A stretch of 5,585 nt of DNA from Thiobacillus sp. (GCA_011391285.1 JAABQU010000059.1:1-5585), one strand, 5' to 3'; numbered from the stretch's first letter, positions 1 to 5,585 are shown. Notes: generated by a model not told the origin, from the letters alone. Program-made: numbers and translations.

Positions 1-1073
1 ATCTTGTTGTTCCACGCGTTGCGCTGGTAGGTCACCACCGCTGCGATATCGGCATCGGACAGCATGCCGGCAAATGCCGACATGGCAGTACCCGGCACGC
101 CGTTCAACACGAGGGCGATGTGGTCGCCGATCGGACCTTTGGCCACTTTGGAATCGCTGATCGCCGGGAACACGCCTGCCATCCCCATGCCGTCTGCCTG
201 GTGGCAGGCTGCACAGTTGGCCTGATAGACCTGCTCGCCCCGCGCGACCAGATCAGTCATCTCGAAGGTCTTGGTGTTGTCGGCTGACGCCACTGCGGCT
301 GTCCCCTTCTTCTTGGCAACCCAGGCCGCGTAGTCGTCTTCCGAGACCACTTCGACCACGATCGGCATGAAGCCGTGATCCTTGCCGCACAGTTCGACGC
401 ACTGGCCGCGATAGGTGCCGATCTTGTCGGCCTTGAACCAGCTGTCGCGAATGAAGCCGGGAATCGCGTCCTGCTTGGCGCCGAGTGCGGGCACCCACCA
501 GGCGTGGAGCACGTCGTTTGCGGTGATCAGCAGGCGAACGCGCTTGCCGACCGGCACCACCATCGGCTCGTCGACCTCAAGCAGATAGTGCTCGCCCTTT
601 TCCGCCGTACCCTGGATCTGCTCGCGAGGCGTGGATAGATTGCTGTAGAAGCTGATGCCGTCGTTCAGGTAGTCATAACTCCACTTCCACTGATAGCCGG
701 TGATTTTCACGGTGAGGTCCGGATTGGAGGTGTCCTTCATGTCGATCACCACCTTGGCTGCGGGATAGGCCATGCCCATCAGGATGATGAAGGGAATCAC
801 CGTCCAGATGACTTCGACCGTCGTGTTCTCGTGGAAGTGTGCGGCCTTGTGGCCAGCCGACTTGCGGTGCTTGATCAGCGAATAGAACATCGCGCCGAAC
901 ACCACGACAAAGATTCCCAGACACACCAGCATGATGAGGTTGTGCAACTGAAACACATCCTGCGCCACCTGGCTTGCCGGCACCTGGAGGTTATAGCCGT
1001 ACTCCGCCAGTGCCGAGCCGCTGGCCGCCAGCGCCGCTCCCATCATCCCTGCCCGTTGCCAGATATTTTTCAT
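1..1073 (-). CDS. coxB: Cytochrome c oxidase subunit II with fused cytochrome c domain (3' end outside window)
   Basis: CoxB takes electrons from cytochrome c at the periplasmic face of the membrane and passes them through its CuA centre to subunit I of a haem-copper oxidase. The visible 357 residues begin with a Sec-type signal peptide (probable cleavage after ALA, residue 23). Two membrane helices follow (about 46-67 and 86-105), with the conserved Glu87 in the TVEVIWTVIP segment. The aromatic electron-entry motif GYQWKW is at 126-131. CuA ligands are all present: His190, then Cys225, Glu227, Cys229, His233 and Met236 in CVELCGKDHGFM. A C-terminal class I cytochrome c domain follows, with haem motif CAACH at 287-291 (bases 201-215) and a likely axial Met331 in GTAMSAF. 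This fusion is the caa3-type arrangement. ATG 1073 is preceded by GGGGGA 4 nt upstream. The reading frame is open to the left edge, so only the last residues should be missing; coxA is expected beyond it. Confidence 0.96.
   Translation of the reverse strand, partial: MKNIWQRAGMMGAALAASGSALAEYGYNLQVPASQVAQDVFQLHNLIMLVCLGIFVVVFGAMFYSLIKHRKSAGHKAAHFHENTTVEVIWTVIPFIILMGMAYPAAKVVIDMKDTSNPDLTVKITGYQWKWSYDYLNDGISFYSNLSTPREQIQGTAEKGEHYLLEVDEPMVVPVGKRVRLLITANDVLHAWWVPALGAKQDAIPGFIRDSWFKADKIGTYRGQCVELCGKDHGFMPIVVEVVSEDDYAAWVAKKKGTAAVASADNTKTFEMTDLVARGEQVYQANCAACHQADGMGMAGVFPAISDSKVAKGPIGDHIALVLNGVPGTAMSAFAGMLSDADIAAVVTYQRNAWNNK
201..215 (-). other. c-type haem attachment motif CAACH in CoxB
   Basis: These bases encode Cys-Ala-Ala-Cys-His (residues 287-291), the CxxCH motif to which haem c is covalently bound in the periplasm. 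It lies about 50 residues after the last CuA ligand, which shows that this CoxB has an additional cytochrome c domain rather than ending after the cupredoxin fold. Confidence 0.93.
366..506 (-). other. CuA-binding region of CoxB
   Basis: This segment encodes residues 190-236 of CoxB and contains every expected ligand of the dinuclear copper centre: His190 in HAWWVPALG, then Cys225, Glu227 (backbone ligand), Cys229, His233 and Met236. None is substituted, so the subunit should be redox-active and belong to a cytochrome oxidase rather than a quinol oxidase, which lacks CuA. Confidence 0.93.
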
Positions 1074-1152
1074 CGTGTCCCCCGTCCTCTCGTACCCATT
1101 ATTGGTGTCGTTGCTACCCGGGTTGCGCTGCCCTGCACCCCGATGCCTGTCC
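1074..1152 (-). promoter_or_regulatory. 79-nt leader of coxB with ribosome binding site
   Basis: This gap separates the DUF2244 stop (TAA, 1153-1155) from the coxB ATG. Read on the minus strand it contains two purine-rich stretches, AGAGGA (1085-1090) and GGGGGA (1078-1083); the latter is 4 nt from the ATG and is the likely Shine-Dalgarno sequence. An AATAAT hexamer (1098-1103) resembles a -10 box, but I find no good -35 at the right spacing. A short imperfect palindrome around CCCGGG lies at 1113-1126. Whether coxB has its own promoter or is read through from the upstream gene cannot be decided from sequence. Confidence 0.4.
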
Positions 1153-1611
1153 TTATTCATGCAACCTGTTGCGCAGCGTGGCAGCCAGTTGCAGCCGCGC
1201 TTCATCATTCAAATACTGTCCGACTTCCGTTGCGCGTCCATGCGAGCTCAGGCTCAGTCGGCAATCCAGCCCCGGCTTCCTGCATCCGCATGTCACGCGC
1301 ACCCAGTGGCGATTCATCTCACGGCGACCACTGTGTTCACCGGCACGCCATTCCAGTCGCACCACGTCGCCCTCTATTACCAGGCATTCGTAGTCGGATT
1401 CGCGTCTGCGCAGCGAATCGAATGCCCACGCAAGCACACCTATTTCCAATCCGGCGAAAGGCAGGATCAGCCAGTAGCCCATCAGCGCAAATACGCTCGC
1501 CGAAGCAAAGCACAGTGCCGCAAGGCTCCAGAAAACGAGCCGTTCCTGAGGGCGCGTCAGCGATTGGTTGGGGCGGGATTCAAATACAAATGCGCCTGCT
1601 GACTCGCCCAC
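1153..1611 (-). CDS. DUF2244 family integral membrane protein of unknown function
   Basis: The 152-residue product matches the pattern I know for DUF2244 proteins: an N-terminal RPNQSL motif (residues 13-18), a hairpin of two membrane helices (about 25-44 and 45-64, the second starting GYWLILPFAGLE), then a soluble domain with HWVRV and the conserved LSLSSHGRATEVG block (119-131). There is no signal peptide and no recognisable catalytic site; the topology suggests an inner-membrane protein with its soluble domain probably in the cytoplasm. No function is established. It lies directly upstream of coxB on the same strand, a position suggesting, but not proving, a link to the oxidase. I chose GTG 1611 because GGAGG (1617-1621) sits 5 nt before it. 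ATG 1638 would add nine residues but has no usable Shine-Dalgarno; a GTG at 1689 is less likely. Confidence 0.85.
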   Translation of the reverse strand: MGESAGAFVFESRPNQSLTRPQERLVFWSLAALCFASASVFALMGYWLILPFAGLEIGVLAWAFDSLRRRESDYECLVIEGDVVRLEWRAGEHSGRREMNRHWVRVTCGCRKPGLDCRLSLSSHGRATEVGQYLNDEARLQLAATLRNRLHE

Positions 1612-1616
1612 ACAGT

Positions 1617-1621
1617 CCTCC
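1617..1621 (-). promoter_or_regulatory. Ribosome binding site deciding the DUF2244 gene start
   Basis: GGAGG on the minus strand lies 5 nt before GTG 1611. Neither alternative start (ATG 1638, GTG 1689) has a comparable sequence at a usable distance, so this site argues for the shorter protein. Confidence 0.6.
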
Positions 1622-1720
1622 GTATTCACCTGATCCATGCCTAGGAATGGAAGAAACCGAGTGCGGCAATATGTCGCAGACGATAACACGGCGCCAGCGT
1701 CGCCAACAAGACGAGCAGAT

Positions 1721-1790
1721 CACCTAACTTATTGATTTATCGATAAAACATCGTTATTTAATTCTATTCTTATTTGCTTCTTCATCAGGC
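1721..1790 (-). promoter_or_regulatory. AT-rich probable promoter region for the DUF2244-cox genes
   Basis: Positions 1721-1780 are 75% A+T (45 of 60 bases), in strong contrast to the GC-rich genes on both sides. The patch spans the last codons of bioD and the following intergenic DNA. On the minus strand it includes TAGAAT (1761-1766), five of six matches to the sigma-70 -10 consensus, but the hexamer 17 nt upstream is a poor -35. The composition and position fit a promoter for the respiratory genes, separating them from the biotin operon. The exact start site is a guess. Confidence 0.35.
1736..1747. repeat. Perfect 12-bp palindrome, possible operator
   Basis: TTTATCGATAAA is identical on both strands and sits six bases after the bioD stop codon. 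It extends to an 18-bp palindrome (1733-1750) with one mismatched pair. It lacks a GC-rich stem and a following U-run, so it is not an intrinsic terminator; its symmetry suits binding of a dimeric regulator. It does not match the FNR consensus (one TTGAT half at 1732-1736 has no proper partner), and I cannot assign it to a known regulator. Confidence 0.4.
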
Positions 1791-2443
1791 AGGACAAGCC
1801 ATTCGGAGGGACTAGACAACGGGACCAGATCCGACTGGTAAGAAAGTATCCCCAGACAGGGGCCCGGCAAACGCGCCCGCAGCGACGCGACATTTTCGGA
1901 TTGGCAGGCCATGTCCGGATCGATCGCATTGCCCACCCACCCTCCCAAGGGCAGCTTGCGGTGCGCGATCGATTCGGAAGTCAGCAGCGCATGATTGAGA
2001 CACCCCAGGCGCAGGCCCACCACCAGCACGACCGGCAGCGCCAGATGCTGCGCCAGGTCAGCCAGGTCCTGGTGCCCGTTCAACGGCACGCGCCAGCCAC
2101 CGGCGCCTTCGACCACCACGACATCGGCGGCGGCGGCAAGCCGGCCATACGCTTCAAGGATCACGTCCAGATCGATCCGAACACCCGCCTGCTGCGCGGC
2201 GATATGCGGCGCAATCGCCGGCTCGAATGCGTAGGGATTCACGTCGCGGAGATCGGCCGCCACATTGGCCGCCTGCAACAGCGCCACCACGTCCTCGTTC
2301 AGTTCACCCGGGGCGTTCCCGGCCGACACCGGTTTCATCGCCGCCACGCGCAAGCCGCGTGCGCGCAGCGCGTGGATCAGCGCCACCGCCACCTGCGTCT
2401 TGCCGACGCCGGTGTCGGTGCCGGTGACGAACAGGCCTTTCAC
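1754..2443 (-). CDS. bioD: ATP-dependent dethiobiotin synthetase
   Basis: BioD closes the ureido ring of dethiobiotin from 7,8-diaminopelargonate (DAPA), CO2 and ATP, the step before BioB, in the cytoplasm. The 229-residue product is the usual length (E. coli about 225). It has the family P-loop GTDTGVGKT (residues 8-16), the substrate-binding lysine in MKPVSAG (Lys37), Asp51 in NEDVVAL, and the VEGAGGW motif (111-117) whose Glu112 helps bind Mg. The conserved VVGLRLGCLNHALLT block is at 141-155. The start is GTG 2443, which overlaps the bioC TGA as GTGA; AGGG lies 5 nt upstream. Starting here puts the P-loop at the normal distance from the N-terminus, whereas an in-frame start at 2614 would add a non-homologous 57-residue extension. 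The final ten codons are AT-rich and encode a charged tail (EEANKNRIK), probably because a promoter for the next gene overlaps them. Confidence 0.96.
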   Translation of the reverse strand: MKGLFVTGTDTGVGKTQVAVALIHALRARGLRVAAMKPVSAGNAPGELNEDVVALLQAANVAADLRDVNPYAFEPAIAPHIAAQQAGVRIDLDVILEAYGRLAAAADVVVVEGAGGWRVPLNGHQDLADLAQHLALPVVLVVGLRLGCLNHALLTSESIAHRKLPLGGWVGNAIDPDMACQSENVASLRARLPGPCLGILSYQSDLVPLSSPSEWLVLPDEEANKNRIK

Positions 2444-3366
2444 GGCCGCCCTAGCTTCCTTTTGCGCTCGCCGATGGCGAACTGGATCACCTGGCGGCCG
2501 TCCTCGCGCTGCGTCTTGTCGCCCGTCCAGGCATGGCCGTAGATCACCTCGAAGGTGGCGGGCAACCGACCCTCCAGCCGATGCGATTCGTAGGCCTGCT
2601 CCAGCCGCGCCCACGTCGACTTGCCGAGCAGGCCGCGTCGCCGGCTCGCCGCCGCGTTGTGCGCACCGATGCCCTTGAGATCACGCATCAGGGTTTTGAG
2701 ATCGGCATAGGTCAGCGTGAGCATTTCCATTTCCATCACCGGGCTGGAAAAGCCGGCATTCACCAGCATGTCGCCGACGTCGTGCAGGTCGGTGAAGCGG
2801 TTGACGTGCGGCGCATCGTCGATCGAAGAAAAGGCGGCGCGCAGTTCCTTCAGCGTGTCGGGGCCGAAGGTGGCGAACATCAACAGCCCGCCCGGTGCGA
2901 GCACCCGATGAAAGCCCTTGAGGGTGGCTTCCAGATCATGCGCCCACTGCAGCGCCAGACTAGACCACACCAGGTTCATGCTGTTGGGCGCAAGCGGCAG
3001 CCGCTCCATGTCGGCGCACATCAAGTGGCTGAGCTTGGTCGGGTTGGGCGCCAAACGCTGCAGGGCGCGCTGCGCCCACGTCGGCTGCGGCAGACGTGCC
3101 CGCGCCGCCGCCAGCATGGCCGGAGCGATATCGGCCGCGCAGAGCTCGGCCGCTGCGTAGCGCGTGCGCAGATGCGCCAGGCCGTAGCCGGTGCCGCTGC
3201 CGACATCGAGCACGCGGGCCGGCTGCAGGCTCATGAAATCAAGGCGCTCCAGCAGGCGATTACACACCTCGCGCTGCAGCACTGCGTGCGCATCGTAGCT
3301 GACGGCGGCGCGGTCGAACGCGCGCCGCACTTCGGCGTAGTCGAGTTCATCAACCGGTTTGGGCAT
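2440..3366 (-). CDS. bioC: Malonyl-[acyl-carrier protein] O-methyltransferase
   Basis: BioC transfers a methyl group from S-adenosylmethionine to the free carboxyl of malonyl-ACP, disguising it so that fatty acid synthesis elongates it to pimeloyl-ACP methyl ester. The 308-residue protein is a class I methyltransferase: motif I VLDVGSGTG (52-60), acidic Asp79 in AADIAPAML, Asp119 in CADMERLPL, and the BioC-typical SSLALQWAHDL (135-145), GFHRVLAPGG (151-160) and FATFGPDTLKELR (164-176). The C-terminal part keeps HVNRFTDLHDVGDML and LMRDLKGIGAHN. The stop overlaps the bioD start by 4 nt. I prefer ATG 3366 because the family homology begins near ELDYAEVRRAFDRAA and AGG and GGAGG lie upstream. 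The alternative ATG 3435 overlaps the end of bioH by 8 nt and would add 23 residues, mostly encoded by a REP-like repeat; it has no Shine-Dalgarno. Confidence 0.94.
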   Translation of the reverse strand: MPKPVDELDYAEVRRAFDRAAVSYDAHAVLQREVCNRLLERLDFMSLQPARVLDVGSGTGYGLAHLRTRYAAAELCAADIAPAMLAAARARLPQPTWAQRALQRLAPNPTKLSHLMCADMERLPLAPNSMNLVWSSLALQWAHDLEATLKGFHRVLAPGGLLMFATFGPDTLKELRAAFSSIDDAPHVNRFTDLHDVGDMLVNAGFSSPVMEMEMLTLTYADLKTLMRDLKGIGAHNAAASRRRGLLGKSTWARLEQAYESHRLEGRLPATFEVIYGHAWTGDKTQREDGRQVIQFAIGERKRKLGRP

Positions 3367-3375
3367 GGCGCCTGC

Positions 3376-3410
3376 GCCCTCCCCCTTCAACGGGGTAGGG
3401 TTGGGGAGAG
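3376..3410. repeat. REP-like GC-rich palindromic element at the bioH-bioC junction
   Basis: Bases 3377-3385 pair with 3392-3400 in eight of nine positions around a six-base loop (TTCAAC), with the extra run TTGGGGAGAG on the right. The composition, CCCTnCCCC facing GGGGnAGGG with a flanking CTCTCCCCAA on the minus strand, is that of short palindromic repeats scattered between genes in many proteobacteria. Read in the bioC frame it gives SPLPNPTPLKGEG, a low-complexity peptide unrelated to methyltransferases. I see no second copy in this window, so membership of a dispersed family is an inference. Confidence 0.6.
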
Positions 3411-3427
3411 GAGAACGGTCACGCTCG

Positions 3428-4174
3428 TCAGCCATGGGCGAAGCGCCCGATCGCAGCGGCCACGTCTTCGCCGTGCGACAAGTGCGGCGCATGCGCGGCA
3501 CGGTCGAACTCGACGTGCCGCGCCGCGGGCAGGGTCTCGGCCAGCCAGGCGCCGGCGGCCGGCGGGGTCAGGGTGTCGAGCGCGCCGTGCAGCACCAGGG
3601 TCGGCTGCGTCAGGCGCGGCAGTTCCGCCCGCAGGTCGGTGTCACGCAGAATCGCCAGCCCGCCCGCCAGCGCCTCGCTGCGCGCCACGGGTGCGGCCAG
3701 CAGCGTCTGCCGCAATTGCTGCAGCAGGGCTTTCTGCCCCGGCATGCCGCGCGTCTGCAGGCTCAGGAAGCGCAGCAGCGTGGCCTCTGGATCGGCCAGC
3801 AGCGCCGCGCCGAAATCAGCCAGGTCGGCCATCGCCATGCCGCGCGTCCACGTCTCCGTCGCAACGAATTTCGGCGTCGAAGCCAAAAGCACCAGACGTG
3901 TGATCTTGTGCGGATGATCGAGCGTCGCACGCATCGCCACCTGTCCGCCGAGCGACCAGCCGAGCAGCATGGCGTTGTCAGGCAACTGCTCGGCGAGATC
4001 GTCCGCCCAGCCCCGCAGGGTATTGTCCGCCAGCGAATCGCGCCCGCCATGGCCGGGAAGATTGAACGCACGCACGTCGAAATCAGCCACCAGCAATTCC
4101 GCCAGCGCGTCGAATACGCGGGCATTCATGCCCCAGCCGTGTACCAGCGCGAGAACGGGTTTAGGCGATGGCAT
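3428..4174 (-). CDS. bioH: Pimeloyl-[acyl-carrier protein] methyl ester esterase
   Basis: BioH hydrolyses the methyl ester of pimeloyl-ACP, ending the chain elongation opened by BioC and releasing pimeloyl-ACP for BioF. The 248-residue protein is an alpha/beta hydrolase close in length to E. coli BioH (256). It shows the HGWGMN oxyanion loop (12-17), NLPGHG (38-43), nucleophile Ser74 in GWSLGG, acid Asp200 in HGALDTLTP, and His228 in AAHAPHLSH, which completes the triad. The segment between about 110 and 165 is the helical lid that in BioH receives the ACP-bound substrate; it contains several arginines. The ATG at 4174 lies within the end of bioF (14-nt overlap) with GAGG 6 nt upstream, pointing to translational coupling. 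Upstream in-frame starts would add residues not found in the family. Its place between bioF and bioC supports BioH over a general esterase. Confidence 0.95.
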   Translation of the reverse strand: MPSPKPVLALVHGWGMNARVFDALAELLVADFDVRAFNLPGHGGRDSLADNTLRGWADDLAEQLPDNAMLLGWSLGGQVAMRATLDHPHKITRLVLLASTPKFVATETWTRGMAMADLADFGAALLADPEATLLRFLSLQTRGMPGQKALLQQLRQTLLAAPVARSEALAGGLAILRDTDLRAELPRLTQPTLVLHGALDTLTPPAAGAWLAETLPAARHVEFDRAAHAPHLSHGEDVAAAIGRFAHG

Positions 4175-5321
4175 GCAGGGCCTCGACCAGTTGTGAGACA
4201 TCGTCCGCGCTGTGCGCGGCCGACAAGGTGATGCGCAGCCGGGCTGTGTTGGCGGGCACCGTCGGCGTCCGGATCGCCGGCACCAGCAGGCCGCGTTCAA
4301 GCAGGACCTGCGACAGGCGCATTGCATCGGCGTTGGCACCGATCACCAGCGGCTGGATCGGCGTGTCGGACGGCATCAGCGACCCCAGCTTCAGCCCGGC
4401 CAGGCCTTCACGCAGCTGCGCGATGTAACTGCGCAGCCGGGCGCGCCGGGCTTCGCCTGCCTCGATCTGGCGCAGGCTTTCCAGCAGACAGGCGGCCAGG
4501 AGAGGCGGCGAGGCGGTGGTGTAGATATAGGGGCGCGCCTTCTGCACCAGCCAGTCGATCACGCTTTCGTGTGCGGCCACGGCTGCGCCCGCCACCCCGG
4601 CCGCCTTGCCGAGCGTGGCCAGATAAATCACGCGGTCGGTCGCGCGGGCGCGATCGGTCATGCCGCCACGCCCCTCGTTAAGCACGCCGAAGCCGTGCGC
4701 ATCGTCAAGGTACAGCCACGCGTCGTAGCGTTCGGCCAGATCGAGCAGCGCGTCGACCGGCGCGATATCGCCGTCCATGCTGAACACCAGGTCAGACACG
4801 ATGAGCTTGTCCTGCGCCGTGCTCGCTGCCAACTGGCCTTCAAGCTGCGCCAGGTCATTGTGGCGATAGCGGGTGAAACTTGCGCCCGACAGCTGCGCGG
4901 CATCGACCAGCGAGGCGTGGTTGAGCTTGTCGGCGAAGACTTCGCCCTTCTTGGTAACGAGCGCAGTCAGGACGCCAAGGTTGGCCAGATAGCCGGAGGA
5001 AAACAGCAGCGCCGCCGGCTTGCCGACGAAGCGCGCAAACGCCGCTTCGAAGTCGTCATGCAAACGATGATGGCCGGTGATGAGATGCGCCGCACCCGCG
5101 CCGACGCCGCATTGGTCGACGGCGGCGTGCGCGGCGGCCACCAGCGTTGGATCGGCGGCCAGCCCGAGATAGTCGTTACTGCAGAAGGAGACGACGCGCT
5201 GGCCGTCGACCGTCACGTGCGCGCCCTGCGCGCCGTCGAGGATGCGGCGGTGGCGCTCGAGATGATCGTCCTTCAGCGCAGCCAGCCCCTGCTGCAGGCG
5301 GGTCAGCCCGGAAAAACTCAT
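4161..5321 (-). CDS. bioF: 8-amino-7-oxononanoate synthase (KAPA synthase)
   Basis: BioF is a PLP enzyme that condenses pimeloyl-ACP (or pimeloyl-CoA) with L-alanine, releasing CO2, to give 8-amino-7-oxononanoate. The 386 residues match the usual family length (E. coli 384). Landmarks in order are the SFCSNDYLGLA segment (45-55), GVGAGAAHLITGHHRLHDDFE (72-92, the glycine-rich substrate loop), FSSGYLANLG (107-116), His135 in LNHASLVDA stacking on PLP, VFSMDGDIAPV (179-189), LDDAHGFGVL (205-214) whose Asp and His contact the cofactor, and the Schiff-base lysine Lys239 in TLGKAAGVAGA. The C-terminal domain ends with TARLRITLSAAHS, also typical. ATG 5321 is 13 nt after the bioB stop. No strong Shine-Dalgarno is visible there (only GAG at 12 nt), so translation may depend on ribosomes finishing bioB. 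The stop lies inside the start of bioH. Confidence 0.97.
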   Translation of the reverse strand: MSFSGLTRLQQGLAALKDDHLERHRRILDGAQGAHVTVDGQRVVSFCSNDYLGLAADPTLVAAAHAAVDQCGVGAGAAHLITGHHRLHDDFEAAFARFVGKPAALLFSSGYLANLGVLTALVTKKGEVFADKLNHASLVDAAQLSGASFTRYRHNDLAQLEGQLAASTAQDKLIVSDLVFSMDGDIAPVDALLDLAERYDAWLYLDDAHGFGVLNEGRGGMTDRARATDRVIYLATLGKAAGVAGAAVAAHESVIDWLVQKARPYIYTTASPPLLAACLLESLRQIEAGEARRARLRSYIAQLREGLAGLKLGSLMPSDTPIQPLVIGANADAMRLSQVLLERGLLVPAIRTPTVPANTARLRITLSAAHSADDVSQLVEALHAIA

Positions 5322-5334
5322 AACACAGCGAAAC

Positions 5335-5585
5335 TCACAGTGCAGTCAGGCCCAGCGAATCGAACAGGCGCTGGTCGCGCTCCCACTCGGGGTTGCCGGT
5401 GGTGAGCAGCTTTTCGCCATAGAAGATCGAGTTGGCGCCGGCCAGGAAACACAAGGCCTGCACCGCGTCGCTCATCTGCTGGCGGCCGGCGGACAGGCGC
5501 ACGAAGCTCTTCGGCATGCAGATGCGCGCCACCGCGATGGTGCGCACGAACTCCAGCGGCTCGAGTGCCTCGGTGCCGGCCAGCG
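5335..5585 (-). CDS. bioB: Biotin synthase, C-terminal part (5' end outside window)
   Basis: BioB is a radical SAM enzyme that inserts sulfur into dethiobiotin to form biotin, the last step of the pathway. Only the final 82 residues are in the window, so the radical SAM CxxxCxxC motif cannot be checked. The visible part is highly characteristic: [16 protein letters not shown], then VRLSAGR, whose first arginine corresponds to the unusual arginine ligand of the [2Fe-2S] cluster, then [20 protein letters not shown] and [14 protein letters not shown]. The gene ends with TGA at 5335-5337, 13 nt before bioF, consistent with a shared transcript. Nothing suggests truncation at this end. Confidence 0.96.
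   Translation of the reverse strand, partial: LAGTEALEPLEFVRTIAVARICMPKSFVRLSAGRQQMSDAVQALCFLAGANSIFYGEKLLTTGNPEWERDQRLFDSLGLTAL

Noticed and set aside
1690..1705. GGCG...CGCC hairpin upstream of the DUF2244 gene
   Set aside because: The stem is only four pairs with a seven-base loop and no U-run. Such matches are common by chance in GC-rich DNA.
831..1727. Plus-strand open frame of 298 codons
   Set aside because: It crosses coxB, its leader and the DUF2244 gene antisense. The composition is low-complexity and no domain is visible.
1732..1745. Possible FNR box (TTGAT-N4-ATCAA) near the oxidase promoter
   Set aside because: Only the left half-site matches; the right half reads CGATA, so the symmetry required for FNR/CRP-type binding is missing.
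1736..1750. Intrinsic terminator after bioD
   Set aside because: The palindrome is AT-rich with little room for a loop and is not followed by a U-run on the minus-strand transcript, so it would not form a stable terminator.
2444..2614. Extended N-terminus for BioD
   Set aside because: The added 57 residues overlap bioC, are Arg/Ala/Gly-rich and would place the P-loop far from the N-terminus, unlike any BioD. GTG 2443 has a Shine-Dalgarno and a normal GTGA overlap.
2533..3903. Long plus-strand open frame of 456 codons
   Set aside because: It lies antisense to bioC and bioH, whose catalytic motifs are clear. Its translation is rich in Arg, Ala, Gln and His with no recognisable domain, as expected for a mirror frame in GC-rich coding DNA.
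4212..5405. Long plus-strand open frame of 397 codons
   Set aside because: It is antisense to bioF and runs into bioB. It has no family motifs and the opposite strand encodes an unmistakable KAPA synthase.

Overview
The window carries a single run of genes, all on the minus strand: the 3' end of a biotin (vitamin B7) synthesis operon, then a small membrane-protein gene and the start of a cytochrome c oxidase locus. The DNA is GC-rich with bacterial start and stop signals. The gene order bioB-bioF-bioH-bioC-bioD followed by a DUF2244 protein and coxB, together with a CoxB that carries its own cytochrome c domain, suggests an aerobically respiring proteobacterium, most likely a betaproteobacterium (perhaps Thiobacillus-like). 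The genus is an inference from protein character and gene order; no marker gene is present.

Right to left, in the direction of transcription: (1) 5585-5335 is the C-terminal end of biotin synthase BioB, with the gene start outside the window. (2) 5321-4161 is BioF, the PLP-dependent KAPA synthase. (3) 4174-3428 is BioH, the pimeloyl-ACP methyl ester esterase. (4) 3366-2440 (or from 3435) is BioC, the malonyl-ACP O-methyltransferase. (5) 2443-1754 is BioD, dethiobiotin synthetase. (6) 1753-1612 is an intergenic stretch whose bioD-proximal part is very AT-rich; it holds a perfect 12-bp palindrome and probably a promoter. (7) 1611-1153 is a small two-helix DUF2244 membrane protein. (8) 1152-1074 is a short leader. 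(9) 1073-1 is cytochrome c oxidase subunit II with a C-terminal c-type haem domain, cut off by the left edge.

The bio genes are packed for co-translation: bioF/bioH overlap by 14 nt, bioC/bioD share a GTGA overlap, and bioB/bioF are 13 nt apart. BioC methylates malonyl-ACP so that fatty acid synthesis can build a pimeloyl chain, BioH removes the methyl group, BioF makes KAPA, BioD makes dethiobiotin from DAPA and BioB inserts sulfur. The one late-pathway enzyme not seen is BioA (DAPA aminotransferase), which must lie outside the window. The main irregularity is a REP-like GC-rich palindrome at the bioH-bioC junction; it makes the bioC start ambiguous and one arm supplies a Shine-Dalgarno-like sequence.

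I see no mobile element, tRNA, rRNA, CRISPR array or convincing intrinsic terminator, and no clearly new system. The most open biological question is the uncharacterised DUF2244 protein next to coxB.
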